Source of the DNA: Echinicola pacifica DSM 19836
Lineage (GTDB): Bacteria; Bacteroidota; Bacteroidia; Cytophagales; Cyclobacteriaceae
Direction: 5' to 3'
NCBI RefSeq assembly: GCF_000373245.1
Contig: NZ_KB890739.1
Coordinates: 348,441-412,440 of the forward strand
Length of the DNA stretch: 64,000 bases
Part shown: piece after piece, positions 17,219-26,216 of the stretch
Layout: the number at the start of each line of letters is the position of its first letter
Numbering within the stretch: position 1 is the stretch's first letter
Notes under the pieces: generated by a model
The model's input: the letters and a program-made list of their open reading frames with translations, nothing else
Told to the model about the DNA's origin: nothing
Databases searched by the model: none
Position numbers and translations under genes: made by a program

Positions 17219-17653
17219 ATGCTTTCAATCTTACTGCCTTTATGGCTGTTTTGGCAGCCGCCGCTTGAAGAATATCAAGCCATCATTACCATTAATAACC
17301 TACGCTTTGAGGAAGGAGGGAGCCTGAAAATACAGGTTTTTGATCAGGCAATATTGGCTGATGATGAGCTGGTTCCTGTGCTGGAAAAAGTCCTTGATAT
17401 TAGCGATGATTGCCTGCCGGTGGTACTCGATGGATTGCCTTCTGGAGATTACCTTATTGCCGTATTTCATGATGTGAATGAAAATGGTAAGATGGACTAT
17501 TCATTCTTTGGCAGCCCTCGTGAGGGATACGGCTTCTCAGGAGATTTCTCTTGTACCAAAAAATCCAGAAGCCCACAAAGTCACTTGGTGAAGCTCCAGC
17601 AGGACTTACAGCATTTTGACATGGAGCTCTGCTATGCTGGTACTGAGCAATAA
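17219..17653 (+). CDS. DUF2141 domain protein
   Basis: 144 aa. A short hydrophobic N-terminus (possible weak signal peptide) precedes the DUF2141 beta-sandwich, recognised from 'LPSGDYLIAVFHDVNENGKMDYSFFG' followed by 'PREGYGFSGDF'. The acidic D-x-N-x-N-G-x-x-D run looks like a calcium-binding loop. Family function is unknown; members are exported and common in Bacteroidota. It probably shares a transcript with the preceding barrel protein. Confidence 0.85.
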   Translation: MLSILLPLWLFWQPPLEEYQAIITINNLRFEEGGSLKIQVFDQAILADDELVPVLEKVLDISDDCLPVVLDGLPSGDYLIAVFHDVNENGKMDYSFFGSPREGYGFSGDFSCTKKSRSPQSHLVKLQQDLQHFDMELCYAGTEQ

Positions 17654-17801
17654 TATAAATGACAGCAGTGTATAGGTTCATATTTATCCATTGAGATAGA
17701 CTTATGGAATCATTCCCTAAGGGCTGGATTCTAAAACTCCAATCTCATGAAAATAGGGATCCAACCGATAGAGCCCACATCAAAGGAAAGTCCCGGGATG
17801 A

Positions 17802-17886
17802 ACCTCGAAGAGGTCAAATGTTTATAGCCAAGGAATAATTATCGGGATCAATTCGACCCTGGTGGGGTCGCATATAGCTTTGTCTC
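17802..17886 (+). repeat. 85-bp intergenic repeat, copy 1
   Basis: The unit starts with the palindrome ACCTC-GAA-GAGGT, runs through an unpaired 40-base spacer and ends with the hairpin CGACCC-TGGTG-GGGTCG and a conserved tail. The copy at 18028 is identical except for two bases, both in the loop of the second hairpin. Confidence 0.9.
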
Positions 17887-17905
17887 AGTCCTTAGTCAAT
17901 AAGCA

Positions 17906-17927
17906 TTCGACCCCGCTGGGGGTCGAA
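17906..17927. repeat. Palindromic element, 9-bp perfect stem
   Basis: TTCGACCCC-GCTG-GGGGTCGAA. Same core as the second hairpin of the 85-bp repeats, but longer and standing alone. Confidence 0.8.
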
Positions 17928-17960
17928 CATTTTGTTTCTTCCTTTCTTCTATAAATATGC

Positions 17961-17975
17961 GACCCCCTTGGGGTC
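17961..17975. repeat. Palindromic element, short form
   Basis: GACCCC-CTT-GGGGTC, another variant of the same hairpin core. Confidence 0.75.
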
Positions 17976-18027
17976 AATTAGTAGCTAGTTTTATGAATAC
18001 AAAAGGATAGAAGATGGAGGAATCTAG

Positions 18028-18112
18028 ACCTCGAAGAGGTCAAATGTTTATAGCCAAGGAATAATTATCGGGATCAATTCGACCCTGACGGGGTCGCATA
18101 TAGCTTTGTCTC
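18028..18112 (+). repeat. 85-bp intergenic repeat, copy 2
   Basis: Same as copy 1 in 83 of 85 positions. The second hairpin reads CGACCC-TGACG-GGGTCG: the loop differs and the stem is kept. The first palindrome is extended to GACCTC-GAA-GAGGTC by the preceding G. Confidence 0.9.
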
Positions 18113-18240
18113 GCTACTTCATTTATAAGCATAAAAACCCTTTGATATCATTTATTAGCAAGTAATTGGCTTAAACCTTACTAAGCACCATTCCCCCTGA
18201 TAAGGTCTTGGGTGCAGTATAGGAACTTCGTCGCTTGACA

Positions 18241-18280
18241 AAAAAAAGGGCTACTGATCCTATCAGCAGCCCTTTTTGTA
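18241..18280. terminator. Terminator after rlmB
   Basis: Stem GGGCT-A-CTGAT / ATCAG-C-AGCCC with one mismatch and a short loop, flanked by A7 and T5, so it works for the minus-strand rlmB and possibly in both directions. Confidence 0.85.
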
Positions 18281-18297
18281 TTAACGCCTAAGCGTAA

Positions 18298-19080
18298 TTA
18301 TGCTTTAATAGCGCGTTGTCTAATAGCTTCATAGATCAGTACGCCAGAGGCTACAGATACATTAAGACTTTCGATATTGCCACTCATTGGGATTCTTACC
18401 GTCTCGTCGCTTAGCTCCATTAAGTCTTCAGAGATACCATCTTCTTCCGATCCCATCACCAAGGCTAGAGGGCCTGTGAAATCCCCTTCATACATTCCTT
18501 TTTCTGTTTTCTCTGTACAGCTAATCACTTTTAGACCCATTTTTTTGAGGTCTTTCACCATGAAATGCAGGTTTTTGGACCGGCAAATCGGGAGGTGGTT
18601 TAGTGCGCCTGCGGAGGTCTTTACCGCATCGGAGTTGATCTGAGCCGCTCCTTTTTCTGGTATTATGATGGCATGGATTCCCGCGCATTCGGCAGTCCTG
18701 GCGATCGCACCGAAGTTTCTCACATCGGTGATACGGTCCAATACCAGGATCAATGGATCGATTCCTGAAGAGAAACATTGCTCGATGACATTGTCTATAG
18801 AGGCATACTGGATGGCCGACATATGCGCTACCACGCCTTGGTGGTTTTTGCGTGTGGTGCGGTTTAGCTTGGCTTCAGGTACCCGTACCACCGGCACCTT
18901 GGCTGCTTTGGCCAATCCGAGCAATTCCTTGATCAGATCGTTGTTCAGTTCTTTATTAACCAGTATTTTGTCTAGGTCCTTCTCAGCATGCAATGCTTCC
19001 ATCACTGCTCTGGTGCCAAAGATATAGTCTTTTTCGTGGGCTCCTTTTTCAATTAGAAAGCCATCTTTCCGCTTCTCCAT
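18298..19080 (-). CDS. rlmB: 23S rRNA (guanosine-2'-O)-methyltransferase RlmB, TrmH/SpoU family
   Basis: 260 aa from the ATG at 19080 (an ATG at 19101 would add seven residues). The N-terminal substrate-binding domain has 'DYIFGTRAVMEAL'. The C-terminal SPOUT knot shows all three motifs: 'VRNFGAIARTAECAG', 'LALVMGSEEDGIS' and 'IPMSGNIESLNVSVASGVLIYE'. It methylates a guanosine ribose in the peptidyl-transferase region of 23S rRNA using SAM; the precise target is inferred from the family. Its start overlaps the 3' end of the upstream GWxTD gene by about 28 bp, so the two may be coupled. Confidence 0.9.
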   Translation of the reverse strand: MEKRKDGFLIEKGAHEKDYIFGTRAVMEALHAEKDLDKILVNKELNNDLIKELLGLAKAAKVPVVRVPEAKLNRTTRKNHQGVVAHMSAIQYASIDNVIEQCFSSGIDPLILVLDRITDVRNFGAIARTAECAGIHAIIIPEKGAAQINSDAVKTSAGALNHLPICRSKNLHFMVKDLKKMGLKVISCTEKTEKGMYEGDFTGPLALVMGSEEDGISEDLMELSDETVRIPMSGNIESLNVSVASGVLIYEAIRQRAIKA

Positions 19081-20297
19081 AGTGTGATACTTTGAAACCA
19101 CTCTGGCTGATAGGCTCTGGAGCGGTTAAGCTTATAATAATTTGGTGTGAAAATGTTCTTTATTCGGGCAAAGGTAAAGTTATTTTTTGATTTACTCCCT
19201 AAATCATCATAAATCCAAATTTCCTTATCCAAATCAAAAAATACCTGACTTGGAGGACCCATTACTATATAGACCATCCCTCGGTCGCTCATCCAGCCTT
19301 CTTTAAAGTCCGAAAATAAGATATTGGCAAACTCGATCTGCTGGAAGTACTCCTTGATGATGCCTTGGGCTTTTTCGGGGTCCTTGGTCAAGTTTAGCCA
19401 ATAAGCGTCCAAAGCCTTTTTCTTATCGGTAGCAGTTCGGAGCTTCTCATGCTCATTACGGGTGGAAATATATACGAGCTTATCCACCATCTCATCATAA
19501 TCATTGACACGTGGAAAGGCCTGGGGCGTGGTCTTCAGCAAGATTCCCGCCTGACTGCTGGTGTCAGATTGGATGAAATAATAGCCCTGATCAGGGAAAG
19601 GCTGGGGGACATTGATTAAGAAATCTCCCTTGTCCTCTATTTTTATATCCTTCGGCACAGGTGCCGCACGTGTTTCCATTGGTGGCAAGGGAACGTCAAA
19701 TCGCTGAGGATAGAAATAATGAAAGAGACTCATGCTTTTTTCACTGTCGAAGATCAAAGCTTCTCCTTTATTTATATACGTTTGGTCAAAGGGAATACCA
19801 TTATCATAATAAGCCCCAAATTCCGGAATGTCGGTCACAAAGGGGCTGATCAGGTCTGTATGATAGCTGTATTGATCTCCTTGACGACTGTCCTTGGCGA
19901 CCAGGATCACATAGGCCTCCTCTTGCCCACTAGGAATACTTACCTCTTCTTCGAAATAGAAATGGCGATCGGTATCTTTTACCAGCCTATCGCTAGTGAG
20001 TGGGATGATATTCTTCTCATTGATCTCTTCCGAGAAACTACTGACTACCGCATAGGAGAAAATATAATCGTCAAAGACAGGATTTTCTTCTATTTTTTCG
20101 ATGGGCATCTGTAATTTAAAAGTTCTTTCGCCCGTTTTGATAGGGATGATTTTTGGCGAAAGCCGAGAATAACGCGAATACCTCAAATTTTGATTGATAT
20201 TTTTCAAGCTGCTTTGTGCCAAAGCGGGAATAGCGCTGATACCCAGTAGGATGAGGGCCGCTATTAGCTTTAATTTTGGTGTCTTTGTCTTAATCAT
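19053..20297 (-). CDS. GWxTD domain protein
   Basis: 414 aa from ATG 20297 (20300 is equivalent; an ATG at 20333 is in frame but would overlap the promoter and start of the divergent gene). Sec signal peptide ('AALILLGISAIPALAQ'). The C-terminal GWxTD domain (~290-414) contains 'YWLNLTKDPEKAQ' and 'GWMSDRGMVYIVMGPPSQ', with Ser in place of the name-giving Thr, and ends near 'EWFQSITLWRSG'. Family members are exported proteins of unknown function, common in Bacteroidota and other phyla. Confidence 0.88.
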   Translation of the reverse strand: MIKTKTPKLKLIAALILLGISAIPALAQSSLKNINQNLRYSRYSRLSPKIIPIKTGERTFKLQMPIEKIEENPVFDDYIFSYAVVSSFSEEINEKNIIPLTSDRLVKDTDRHFYFEEEVSIPSGQEEAYVILVAKDSRQGDQYSYHTDLISPFVTDIPEFGAYYDNGIPFDQTYINKGEALIFDSEKSMSLFHYFYPQRFDVPLPPMETRAAPVPKDIKIEDKGDFLINVPQPFPDQGYYFIQSDTSSQAGILLKTTPQAFPRVNDYDEMVDKLVYISTRNEHEKLRTATDKKKALDAYWLNLTKDPEKAQGIIKEYFQQIEFANILFSDFKEGWMSDRGMVYIVMGPPSQVFFDLDKEIWIYDDLGSKSKNNFTFARIKNIFTPNYYKLNRSRAYQPEWFQSITLWRSGKMAF

Positions 20298-20320
20298 CAT
20301 TCGGTTTTGAAAATTAACCT

Positions 20321-20328
20321 TATTTTTG
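20321..20328 (+). promoter_or_regulatory. Bacteroidota -7 box for the methyltransferase gene
   Basis: TATTTTTG fits TAnnTTTG and lies 22 bp before the ATG at 20350. The -33 element is not obvious. Its position makes the 20333 start of the divergent gene improbable. Confidence 0.45.
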
Positions 20329-20349
20329 TTCAAAATAATAAAAATTTAC

Positions 20350-21132
20350 ATGGCTACCTATACAACGGAAATAGCTTCTGATAAGTTGGTTAGTGATAAC
20401 CCTATTCATCAACGCTTATTAAAGGCATACATTGCAGCAAAACCTTTGGTCCAAGGAGATTTATTGGAGATTGGCTGCGGAGAAGGGCGTGGAGTGGAGG
20501 AGCTAGCGGGTGCAGTAAACTCCTATCTCGGCTTGGACAAAATCCCCGAGGTCATCCAGAATCTTCAAGCCAAATACCCCAATGCTAAATTCGAGCAAGC
20601 TGTAATTCCCCCGCTGACGACCATTCCCTCGGATCATTATGATACCGTGGTGAGCTTTCAGGTAATTGAGCATATCGAAAACGACCGCTTGTTTTTAGAG
20701 GAAATATATAGAGTGCTGAAGCCTGGCGGCAAAGCCATTATTTCCACTCCCAATATCAGACATACCCTTAGCCGAAATCCTTGGCATATCCGTGAATATA
20801 CCGCCAAAGAATTGATTAACCTTTGCGAAGCCCTATTCGATAAAGTGGAGGCTCAGGGAATCGGTGGTAATGATAAAGTGTGGTCCTACCATGCCGAAAA
20901 CCGAAAGTCTGTCAATAAAATTATGCGTTTTGATGTTTTTGATCTTCAGCATAAATTGCCCGCAGCAGTACTGAGGATGCCCTATGAGATTCTTAATCGG
21001 ATGAATAGAAATAAACTTCATAAGAAAGGTGGCGCTGCCGTCACGAATATTCATCACGAGGACTACCTACTAGTGGATCATCCCGACCAGGGCTTGGACC
21101 TCTTTTATATTCTTCATAAAAAAGAAGCGTAA
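20350..21132 (+). CDS. Class I SAM-dependent methyltransferase
   Basis: 260 aa from the ATG at 20350. SAM-binding motif I 'LLEIGCGEGRGVEEL' (~38-52), acidic 'YLGLDKI', post-motif 'YDTVVSFQVIEHIEN' and 'EIYRVLKPGGKAIISTPN' make this a Methyltransf_11/UbiE-like fold. The substrate is not evident. The long tail after ~180 is lineage-specific. A GNAT acetyltransferase follows 14 bp downstream, so they are likely co-transcribed. Confidence 0.85.
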   Translation: MATYTTEIASDKLVSDNPIHQRLLKAYIAAKPLVQGDLLEIGCGEGRGVEELAGAVNSYLGLDKIPEVIQNLQAKYPNAKFEQAVIPPLTTIPSDHYDTVVSFQVIEHIENDRLFLEEIYRVLKPGGKAIISTPNIRHTLSRNPWHIREYTAKELINLCEALFDKVEAQGIGGNDKVWSYHAENRKSVNKIMRFDVFDLQHKLPAAVLRMPYEILNRMNRNKLHKKGGAAVTNIHHEDYLLVDHPDQGLDLFYILHKKEA

Positions 21133-21146
21133 TAGTTATCAGCCCT

Positions 21147-21587
21147 ATGATTATTGACCAAAACCTAAGTAAGGAAGATTTTCCCGCGCTCATTGAGGTT
21201 TGGGAGGCTGCTGCCAGAGCAACACATGATTTTTTGGCCCCAGGAGAAATTGAGCGATTGAAACCACTCATTTTGGAGAATTATTTACCCTTGATGCAGC
21301 TGGCATGTGTACGTACCGATACCGGTGGCATCGCTGGATTCCTTGGCCGCGCGGCGGATAAGGTGGAAATGCTATTCGTCCATCCTAACTCCATGGGGCA
21401 GGGGATTGGTAAAGCCCTGATGCTGTTTGCCATCCAGCAATGGAAGGTGGATAAGGTGGACGTAAACGAGGAAAATAATGGAGCTCAGCTGTTTTATAGC
21501 AAATTAGGCTTCCAAAGTGTCGGAAGAGCTGAGCTAGACGGAGAAGGAAATCCACACCCTGTGCTTTTTCTCAAATTAATGGACTGA
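21147..21587 (+). CDS. GNAT family N-acetyltransferase
   Basis: 146 aa, one GNAT domain: 'EMLFVHPNSMGQGIGKALMLFAI' holds the acetyl-CoA loop (Q/G-x-x-G-x-G) and 'VNEENNGAQLFYSKLGFQSVGR' is motif B. The opening 'FPALIEVWEAAARATHDFL' resembles putative acetyltransferases of the YjaB type. Substrate unknown. Second gene after the methyltransferase. Confidence 0.88.
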   Translation: MIIDQNLSKEDFPALIEVWEAAARATHDFLAPGEIERLKPLILENYLPLMQLACVRTDTGGIAGFLGRAADKVEMLFVHPNSMGQGIGKALMLFAIQQWKVDKVDVNEENNGAQLFYSKLGFQSVGRAELDGEGNPHPVLFLKLMD

Positions 21588-21788
21588 AATAGGGGTGTTC
21601 TATTTCCCAATAGGTTTTTAGCATCAAGGGCTTAGCTTGAGTTTTTCCTATTTTGCAGACTGCAAACTGATCTCTTCCCGATGAATCCATGCCATTAGCG
21701 CAGCCTAATCAAAACTATACAAGGGGATGAAAAAGCAATCTTGATAGGCATTCCCCCACACTGGCTATGCTAAATGTATAAAAGACAT

Positions 21789-21820
21789 AAAAAAAGCGGC
21801 GCTAATTGCGCCGCTTTTTT
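21789..21820. terminator. Strong bidirectional terminator
   Basis: A7, stem GCGGCGC, loop TAATT, GCGCCGC, T6. It lies between the convergent GNAT and DUF2723 genes and can serve both. Confidence 0.92.
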
Positions 21821-21821
21821 C

Positions 21822-24803
21822 TTATTTATTATTTTGAAGTACGCCCCTTGGGGAGCCGGATGGCCCGAGTACTTTGTCTAGATTGTTCTGCATTTTGGTG
21901 GATAGCTCATCATATCCCCTTTCCTGCAGGAGTGGCACAAAGAACCTCATCATTTCCAGCGAGATCATCGCCTCACGGTCCATGGCTCTGCCTTCTTCCT
22001 GGTAGTATTGGAGCATATCAAAGGAGCGATCTGCCAATACCTCTATGATATCCAAGGCCAGATCATCTTCACCCACTTCAAATAATAGAGGGACAGATTG
22101 GCCACTGGAGAGGTCATATGGAATGGCCGCATTGGGGAACTTATCCAAGCTTAACTTCTGCACATCTGCTGCCTGGTCCAGCTTATCCTCCATGATCAAT
22201 GCGGTGGTAAGGCTGTTAAACATGCTACGGTGATTGGAAGTGAACCTTCTGTATTCCTCATCAAAATAATTGTCAGGATTATTCATGCCTCTAAAGGCAA
22301 AATTCTCCATTACATTTTGATAGGCCAAATCAGTGTTGACAAATTCTTCCACGTTGGCAGGTTTCTGGATAGGAAGGAGACGGTAAGTGAGTCCTTCCAT
22401 GATCACGTGATTCTGCAGGTCCAAGCTAATGGAAGCGAGGGAGGTATTATTGAAATAAATAGGTCTCTCCCAGTTATTCGAAGTGATCAGGTCGATCAGC
22501 ATCAGGTTACCCTTGGTGAGGTAGCTGCCTTTTACCTTTAAGTTCATATGATCCACCACGAGGTTTTCCATTCCCGGAGGGATGATTCCTTTTTGGATCA
22601 CCTGTGCGGAGTCCACATCCAGAATTAGATTTCTAGAAGGAACTTGATAGATGGTATTCTTATATCCTGACCTTACTTTAAGTAGGTCGCTTTCGTTTTT
22701 GAGCAGCTTCAGGTATTCCCTGGCAGAAATTGCCTCCAGGCCTTGGCTGTCATTGACGTAGATGACATCGTTATTCCCTCTCTTATAATTTTTCTTTTCT
22801 AAGGAGAAAGGAAGTGCCGCAGACTCATTTACCGGTCGCGTCATTTGTTCCACATACCAGTCAGTGTCAAAATAGCTCAGGACGATCACCCGCACATCGG
22901 TACGGAAGCCTTCCACTTCCTGCACATACCAGAGTGGGAAGGTATCATTGTCCCCGCCGGTAAATAGAATCGCATTTTCTTCACATGAGGCCAGGAAATT
23001 CCTTGCAGAGTCCACGGAGAAATAGCGGTCAGAGCGGTCATGATCATTCCAGTTTTGGGCGGCCATCAGGGCAGGGATAGGCAGGGCGATTACCGTGGCG
23101 ATCACCGAGGCCATTACTGCATTTTTGTTGAGTTTTTCTATGGCCTTAGCTATGGCCAATACCCCCATTCCGATCCAAATAGCAAAGGCGTAGAATGAAC
23201 CTACATATATATAATCCCTTTCTCTCGGCTCCACCGGAGGGGAATTTAGGTAGAGTACCAGCACTACTCCCATCATCAGGAAGAGCATCATGGTGAGCCA
23301 AAAGGACTGGCTATCGTGTTTTGCTTGGAAGAACAGACCTATTATTCCCAAAAATAAAGGAAGCATAAAGTAGATATTATGAGCCTTATTGGAGGTGATA
23401 TAATCGGGGTAATCTTTTAGTGCTCCTGTAAGTCCTATCCATGGGGCATCGGAGATATCACTCTCCCTTCCAGCAAAATTCCACATGAAATAGCGCCAAT
23501 ACATATGGCCAAGCTGATGGTTAAGCATAAAGGCAATATTGTCTGCAAAAGTAGGCTCTTCACCCTCACGCAGCCCTAATTTACTTCGATAAAGCCTCTT
23601 ATGGTTTGGCTGGGTGGAGTAGATCCTTGGCAGGATGGTGGTCTTTTCAGGATCGTATTTGGTGACAATACCGTAATCTACAATTTCATATTTGTCCTCG
23701 CCTTTGGCATATACCGGCTCTCCTTCTTTCTGCTCGGTAACCTCTGCTGTGAAGTATTGGCCATGCATCAGCGGTCTATACCCGTATTGTTCCCTTTTCA
23801 GGTAACTTACGAAGCTTAGGACATCTTTAGGGGCATTTTCATTGATTGGCGTATTGGCATTGGAACGAATGACAATCAGCGCATAGGATCCGTATCCGAT
23901 GAGGATAAAAGTCAGTGAAAGCAATACCGTATTGAGGATTACCTTCTCCTTCTTGATGCTATAGAGCAAGGCTGTGATTAGCCCGCCCAAAACGATGAGC
24001 ACGAAAAATATGATGCCTGAGCCAAATGGCAAACCTATGCTGTTCACAAAGAAGATTTCCATACTTCCTGCAAGGCTTGGAAGGCCAGGGATAATGATAT
24101 TATTGATGATTACCAATGCCACACCACCAAGGATAAAGGCGATGAAGGAGCCTAAAAGAGTGGGTTTTGGGAATTTCTTGAAATATACGACTAAGGCCAG
24201 TGCAGGCAGAGTGACCAAATTGAGCAAATGGACACCAATGGATAGGCCTACCAGGTAGGCAATGAAAATCATATACCTGTTTTCATCCTTTTGGTCTTCG
24301 ATGACATCCCACTTTAAGAAGGCCCAGATCACAATAGCCGTGAAGAAACTGGACATGGCATATACCTCGGACTCTACGGCAGAGAACCAAAAGCTGTCTG
24401 AGAAAGTGTACACTAGGGATCCTATAATCCCCGCACCCATCAGTGAAAGCACCTGAGCTTTGGTTTCCTGGCCTTTTTGCACCTTAAAAAGCTTCCTGCC
24501 TAATAAGGTGATGGACCAGAATAAAAACAATATAGTAAGCCCCGAAAATAAGGCACTACCTGCATTCATCCAATAGGCTACCTCCAGTGGATCTCCAAAG
24601 GCTAAAAAGGAGAACATTCTGTAAATAAGCAAGAAAAATGGCGCTCCTGGAGGGTGAGGAACCTGCAGCTTATACGCTACGGCGATGAATTCACCCGGAT
24701 CCCAAAAACTTGCAGTTTCCTCAATAGTAAGCATATACACTATTGTGGCTAATAAAAATACAATCCACCCCGTGAGGTTATTGACTTTTCTGTAATTGAT
24801 CAT
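21822..24803 (-). CDS. DUF2723 multi-span membrane protein, GT-C glycosyltransferase-like
   Basis: 993 aa. N-terminal half with about 12-14 membrane helices and the DUF2723 signature 'SFWDPGEFIAVAYKLQVPHPPGAPFF' (split in a first periplasmic loop near residue 32-57, with the acidic pair Asp/Glu expected to be catalytic in GT-C enzymes). The soluble C-terminal part (~600-990) has 'NAILFTGGDNDTFPLWYVQEV' and 'NDVIYVNDSQGL'. The fold relates to polyprenyl-phosphate-sugar dependent O-glycosyltransferases, so protein O-glycosylation or lipid-linked glycan transfer is a reasonable inference. Monocistronic. Confidence 0.9.
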   Translation of the reverse strand: MINYRKVNNLTGWIVFLLATIVYMLTIEETASFWDPGEFIAVAYKLQVPHPPGAPFFLLIYRMFSFLAFGDPLEVAYWMNAGSALFSGLTILFLFWSITLLGRKLFKVQKGQETKAQVLSLMGAGIIGSLVYTFSDSFWFSAVESEVYAMSSFFTAIVIWAFLKWDVIEDQKDENRYMIFIAYLVGLSIGVHLLNLVTLPALALVVYFKKFPKPTLLGSFIAFILGGVALVIINNIIIPGLPSLAGSMEIFFVNSIGLPFGSGIIFFVLIVLGGLITALLYSIKKEKVILNTVLLSLTFILIGYGSYALIVIRSNANTPINENAPKDVLSFVSYLKREQYGYRPLMHGQYFTAEVTEQKEGEPVYAKGEDKYEIVDYGIVTKYDPEKTTILPRIYSTQPNHKRLYRSKLGLREGEEPTFADNIAFMLNHQLGHMYWRYFMWNFAGRESDISDAPWIGLTGALKDYPDYITSNKAHNIYFMLPLFLGIIGLFFQAKHDSQSFWLTMMLFLMMGVVLVLYLNSPPVEPRERDYIYVGSFYAFAIWIGMGVLAIAKAIEKLNKNAVMASVIATVIALPIPALMAAQNWNDHDRSDRYFSVDSARNFLASCEENAILFTGGDNDTFPLWYVQEVEGFRTDVRVIVLSYFDTDWYVEQMTRPVNESAALPFSLEKKNYKRGNNDVIYVNDSQGLEAISAREYLKLLKNESDLLKVRSGYKNTIYQVPSRNLILDVDSAQVIQKGIIPPGMENLVVDHMNLKVKGSYLTKGNLMLIDLITSNNWERPIYFNNTSLASISLDLQNHVIMEGLTYRLLPIQKPANVEEFVNTDLAYQNVMENFAFRGMNNPDNYFDEEYRRFTSNHRSMFNSLTTALIMEDKLDQAADVQKLSLDKFPNAAIPYDLSSGQSVPLLFEVGEDDLALDIIEVLADRSFDMLQYYQEEGRAMDREAMISLEMMRFFVPLLQERGYDELSTKMQNNLDKVLGPSGSPRGVLQNNK

Positions 24804-24900
24804 GTTTGAGTTACACTATTGTGAAAGGCGAAAATAAAAAATTATTCAGGAATTATCGGGCTTATGCCTTTATTATAACTAAAGAATCCTATTAAAAGTA

Positions 24901-24927
24901 AAGGGGCAAACGATGCTTGCCCCTTTT
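24901..24927. terminator. Terminator after the coiled-coil membrane protein gene
   Basis: Stem AAGGGGCAA / TTGCCCCTT with a 7-base loop, A/T tracts on both sides. Confidence 0.85.
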
Positions 24928-24948
24928 ATAAGATATTTTAACTTTTGT

Positions 24949-25566
24949 TTAGGAGGTTATCCCATGTTTTTTGTTCATCTCATCCACCAATTGGCGCTTC
25001 AGCTTACGCTCTCTCTCAAGGGTGTTTTTACGATGATTTTCAAATTCATCTTTGGTTTCCAGCAGGTCCTTACGGGTTTCGGAAATCACCTTATGACTTT
25101 TGCTAAACTTGAAAATGAAAAATCCCAAACCTAATGTCAAGCCAATAATGACACTCCACATGATCGTGCTATAGGTCGATTTATACACTTGTAATCCTAA
25201 GAAAGAAAAGCTGTCTTTGGCCTCCAGGGCCGACGTTAGTTCATTATTAGTATTGTCTATTCCAGTATTAAGCGCAGTGATCTTTGCCTGCTGCTCTTTG
25301 ATCATGGCGTTCTTTTCGACGATCTGATCCTTATATACACCAACTGAGTCGAGAATATTATCCTTTATCTTATCCAAATTGGTCTTCTTGACCACCTTAT
25401 ACTCTTGATAATTATTTGATGCCTCATTGAGGTATTCAAATTGGCTTTCGATGGTACCTCCGCTCAGCGACCTGGTGGGTTCCTGTACCGCGACGCTGTC
25501 CTGAGCCATCGATGGAGCAGCCAGCATGGCGCATCCCATTAGCATGAGTAAAATCCTTCTCTTCAT
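24949..25566 (-). CDS. Coiled-coil, single-pass membrane protein (Bacteroidota-specific)
   Basis: 205 aa. Signal peptide ('MLAAPSMAQ'), then 'SLSGGTIESQFEYLNEASNNYQEYKVVKKTNLDKIK', a coiled coil (~75-115), 'KDSFSFLGLQVYKSTYSTIMWSVIIGLTL' leading into one membrane helix (~130-155), and a charged cytoplasmic coiled coil ending 'RKLKRQLVDEMNKK'. Relatives in flavobacteria are, as I recall, often labelled tRNA (guanine-N1)-methyltransferase. Nothing here resembles TrmD or any methyltransferase, so that label should not be carried over. The function is unknown. Confidence 0.75.
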   Translation of the reverse strand: MKRRILLMLMGCAMLAAPSMAQDSVAVQEPTRSLSGGTIESQFEYLNEASNNYQEYKVVKKTNLDKIKDNILDSVGVYKDQIVEKNAMIKEQQAKITALNTGIDNTNNELTSALEAKDSFSFLGLQVYKSTYSTIMWSVIIGLTLGLGFFIFKFSKSHKVISETRKDLLETKDEFENHRKNTLERERKLKRQLVDEMNKKHGITS

Positions 25567-26216
25567 CTTCTTCTATGTTTGGTAAATCTAGTTGGTTTCG
25601 AATATGTAACACGAGATTAACGGTTTTATTGCGTTTTTGAAAGAAAAAACCCTATTTAATGCGATTTAAAGCTAAAAAAAGCCTGTTTTTTTTCTCATTG
25701 TAGGTGTTTTTAGTGATTTGGCCTGAAATTGAGGGGCTTGATGGTGAAAAATGATATTTTTTTAAGCTTCATTTTATCCTTTTTATCTGCCTAAAACCAA
25801 GCCAATCAGCGAGGGGATTCCAGCCACTATTTTAAATCATTTCAGCTATCGAAAAGTAAAAAGTAGCAGACTGGCATTGGGAGGGCTTAAATAAATGCCT
25901 TGGAAACGCGATAAGGAGAATAATAGTGGTTCAAAATCAAATAATCATAATATTTTTTAAGATATGGAAACTAAATAGGGGTGAAATCAGTTTACAATTC
26001 TGATTTAATAAATAATCCATAGACCAACAATGATTTGGTGAAGGAGGGCGTTAAAGATAGAATAGGTGTTTCGAATGCAGAATTACCCATATCGTACAGG
26101 GCAGTAATTTATTCGGTTTTTGGGGAGAGGAGAAATTAAGTGGATCAAATGAAAGATTTCCATTAAAACCCGGACTTGTAAATTGTTAGGATGTAATTTT
26201 GCAGAAAAAATTGTTG
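25567..26216. other. 650-bp non-coding stretch
   Basis: Between divergent genes. AT-rich with several A/T runs. No ORF, repeat or recognisable RNA. The only element I can point to is a -7-like box close to the right end. Confidence 0.5.
26194..26201 (+). promoter_or_regulatory. Possible -7 box
   Basis: TAATTTTG matches TAnnTTTG, but it lies only 16 bp before the ATG at 26217, leaving a leader of under 10 nt. A TTG at 26176 is in roughly the right place for a -33 element. Weak. Confidence 0.3.

Larger units (their letters stand above)
17654..18240. other. Non-coding stretch filled with palindromic repeats
   Basis: No plausible gene. From ~17800 to 18112 it consists of short palindromes of two types (CCTC-GAA-GAGG and CGACCC...GGGTCG) plus one long direct repeat, described separately. 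The left 150 bp and the last 130 bp look unstructured. Confidence 0.7.

Noticed and set aside
17802-18112. CRISPR array
   Set aside because: Only two long repeats of 85 bp with internal palindromes and no set of regular spacers; no cas genes in the window.
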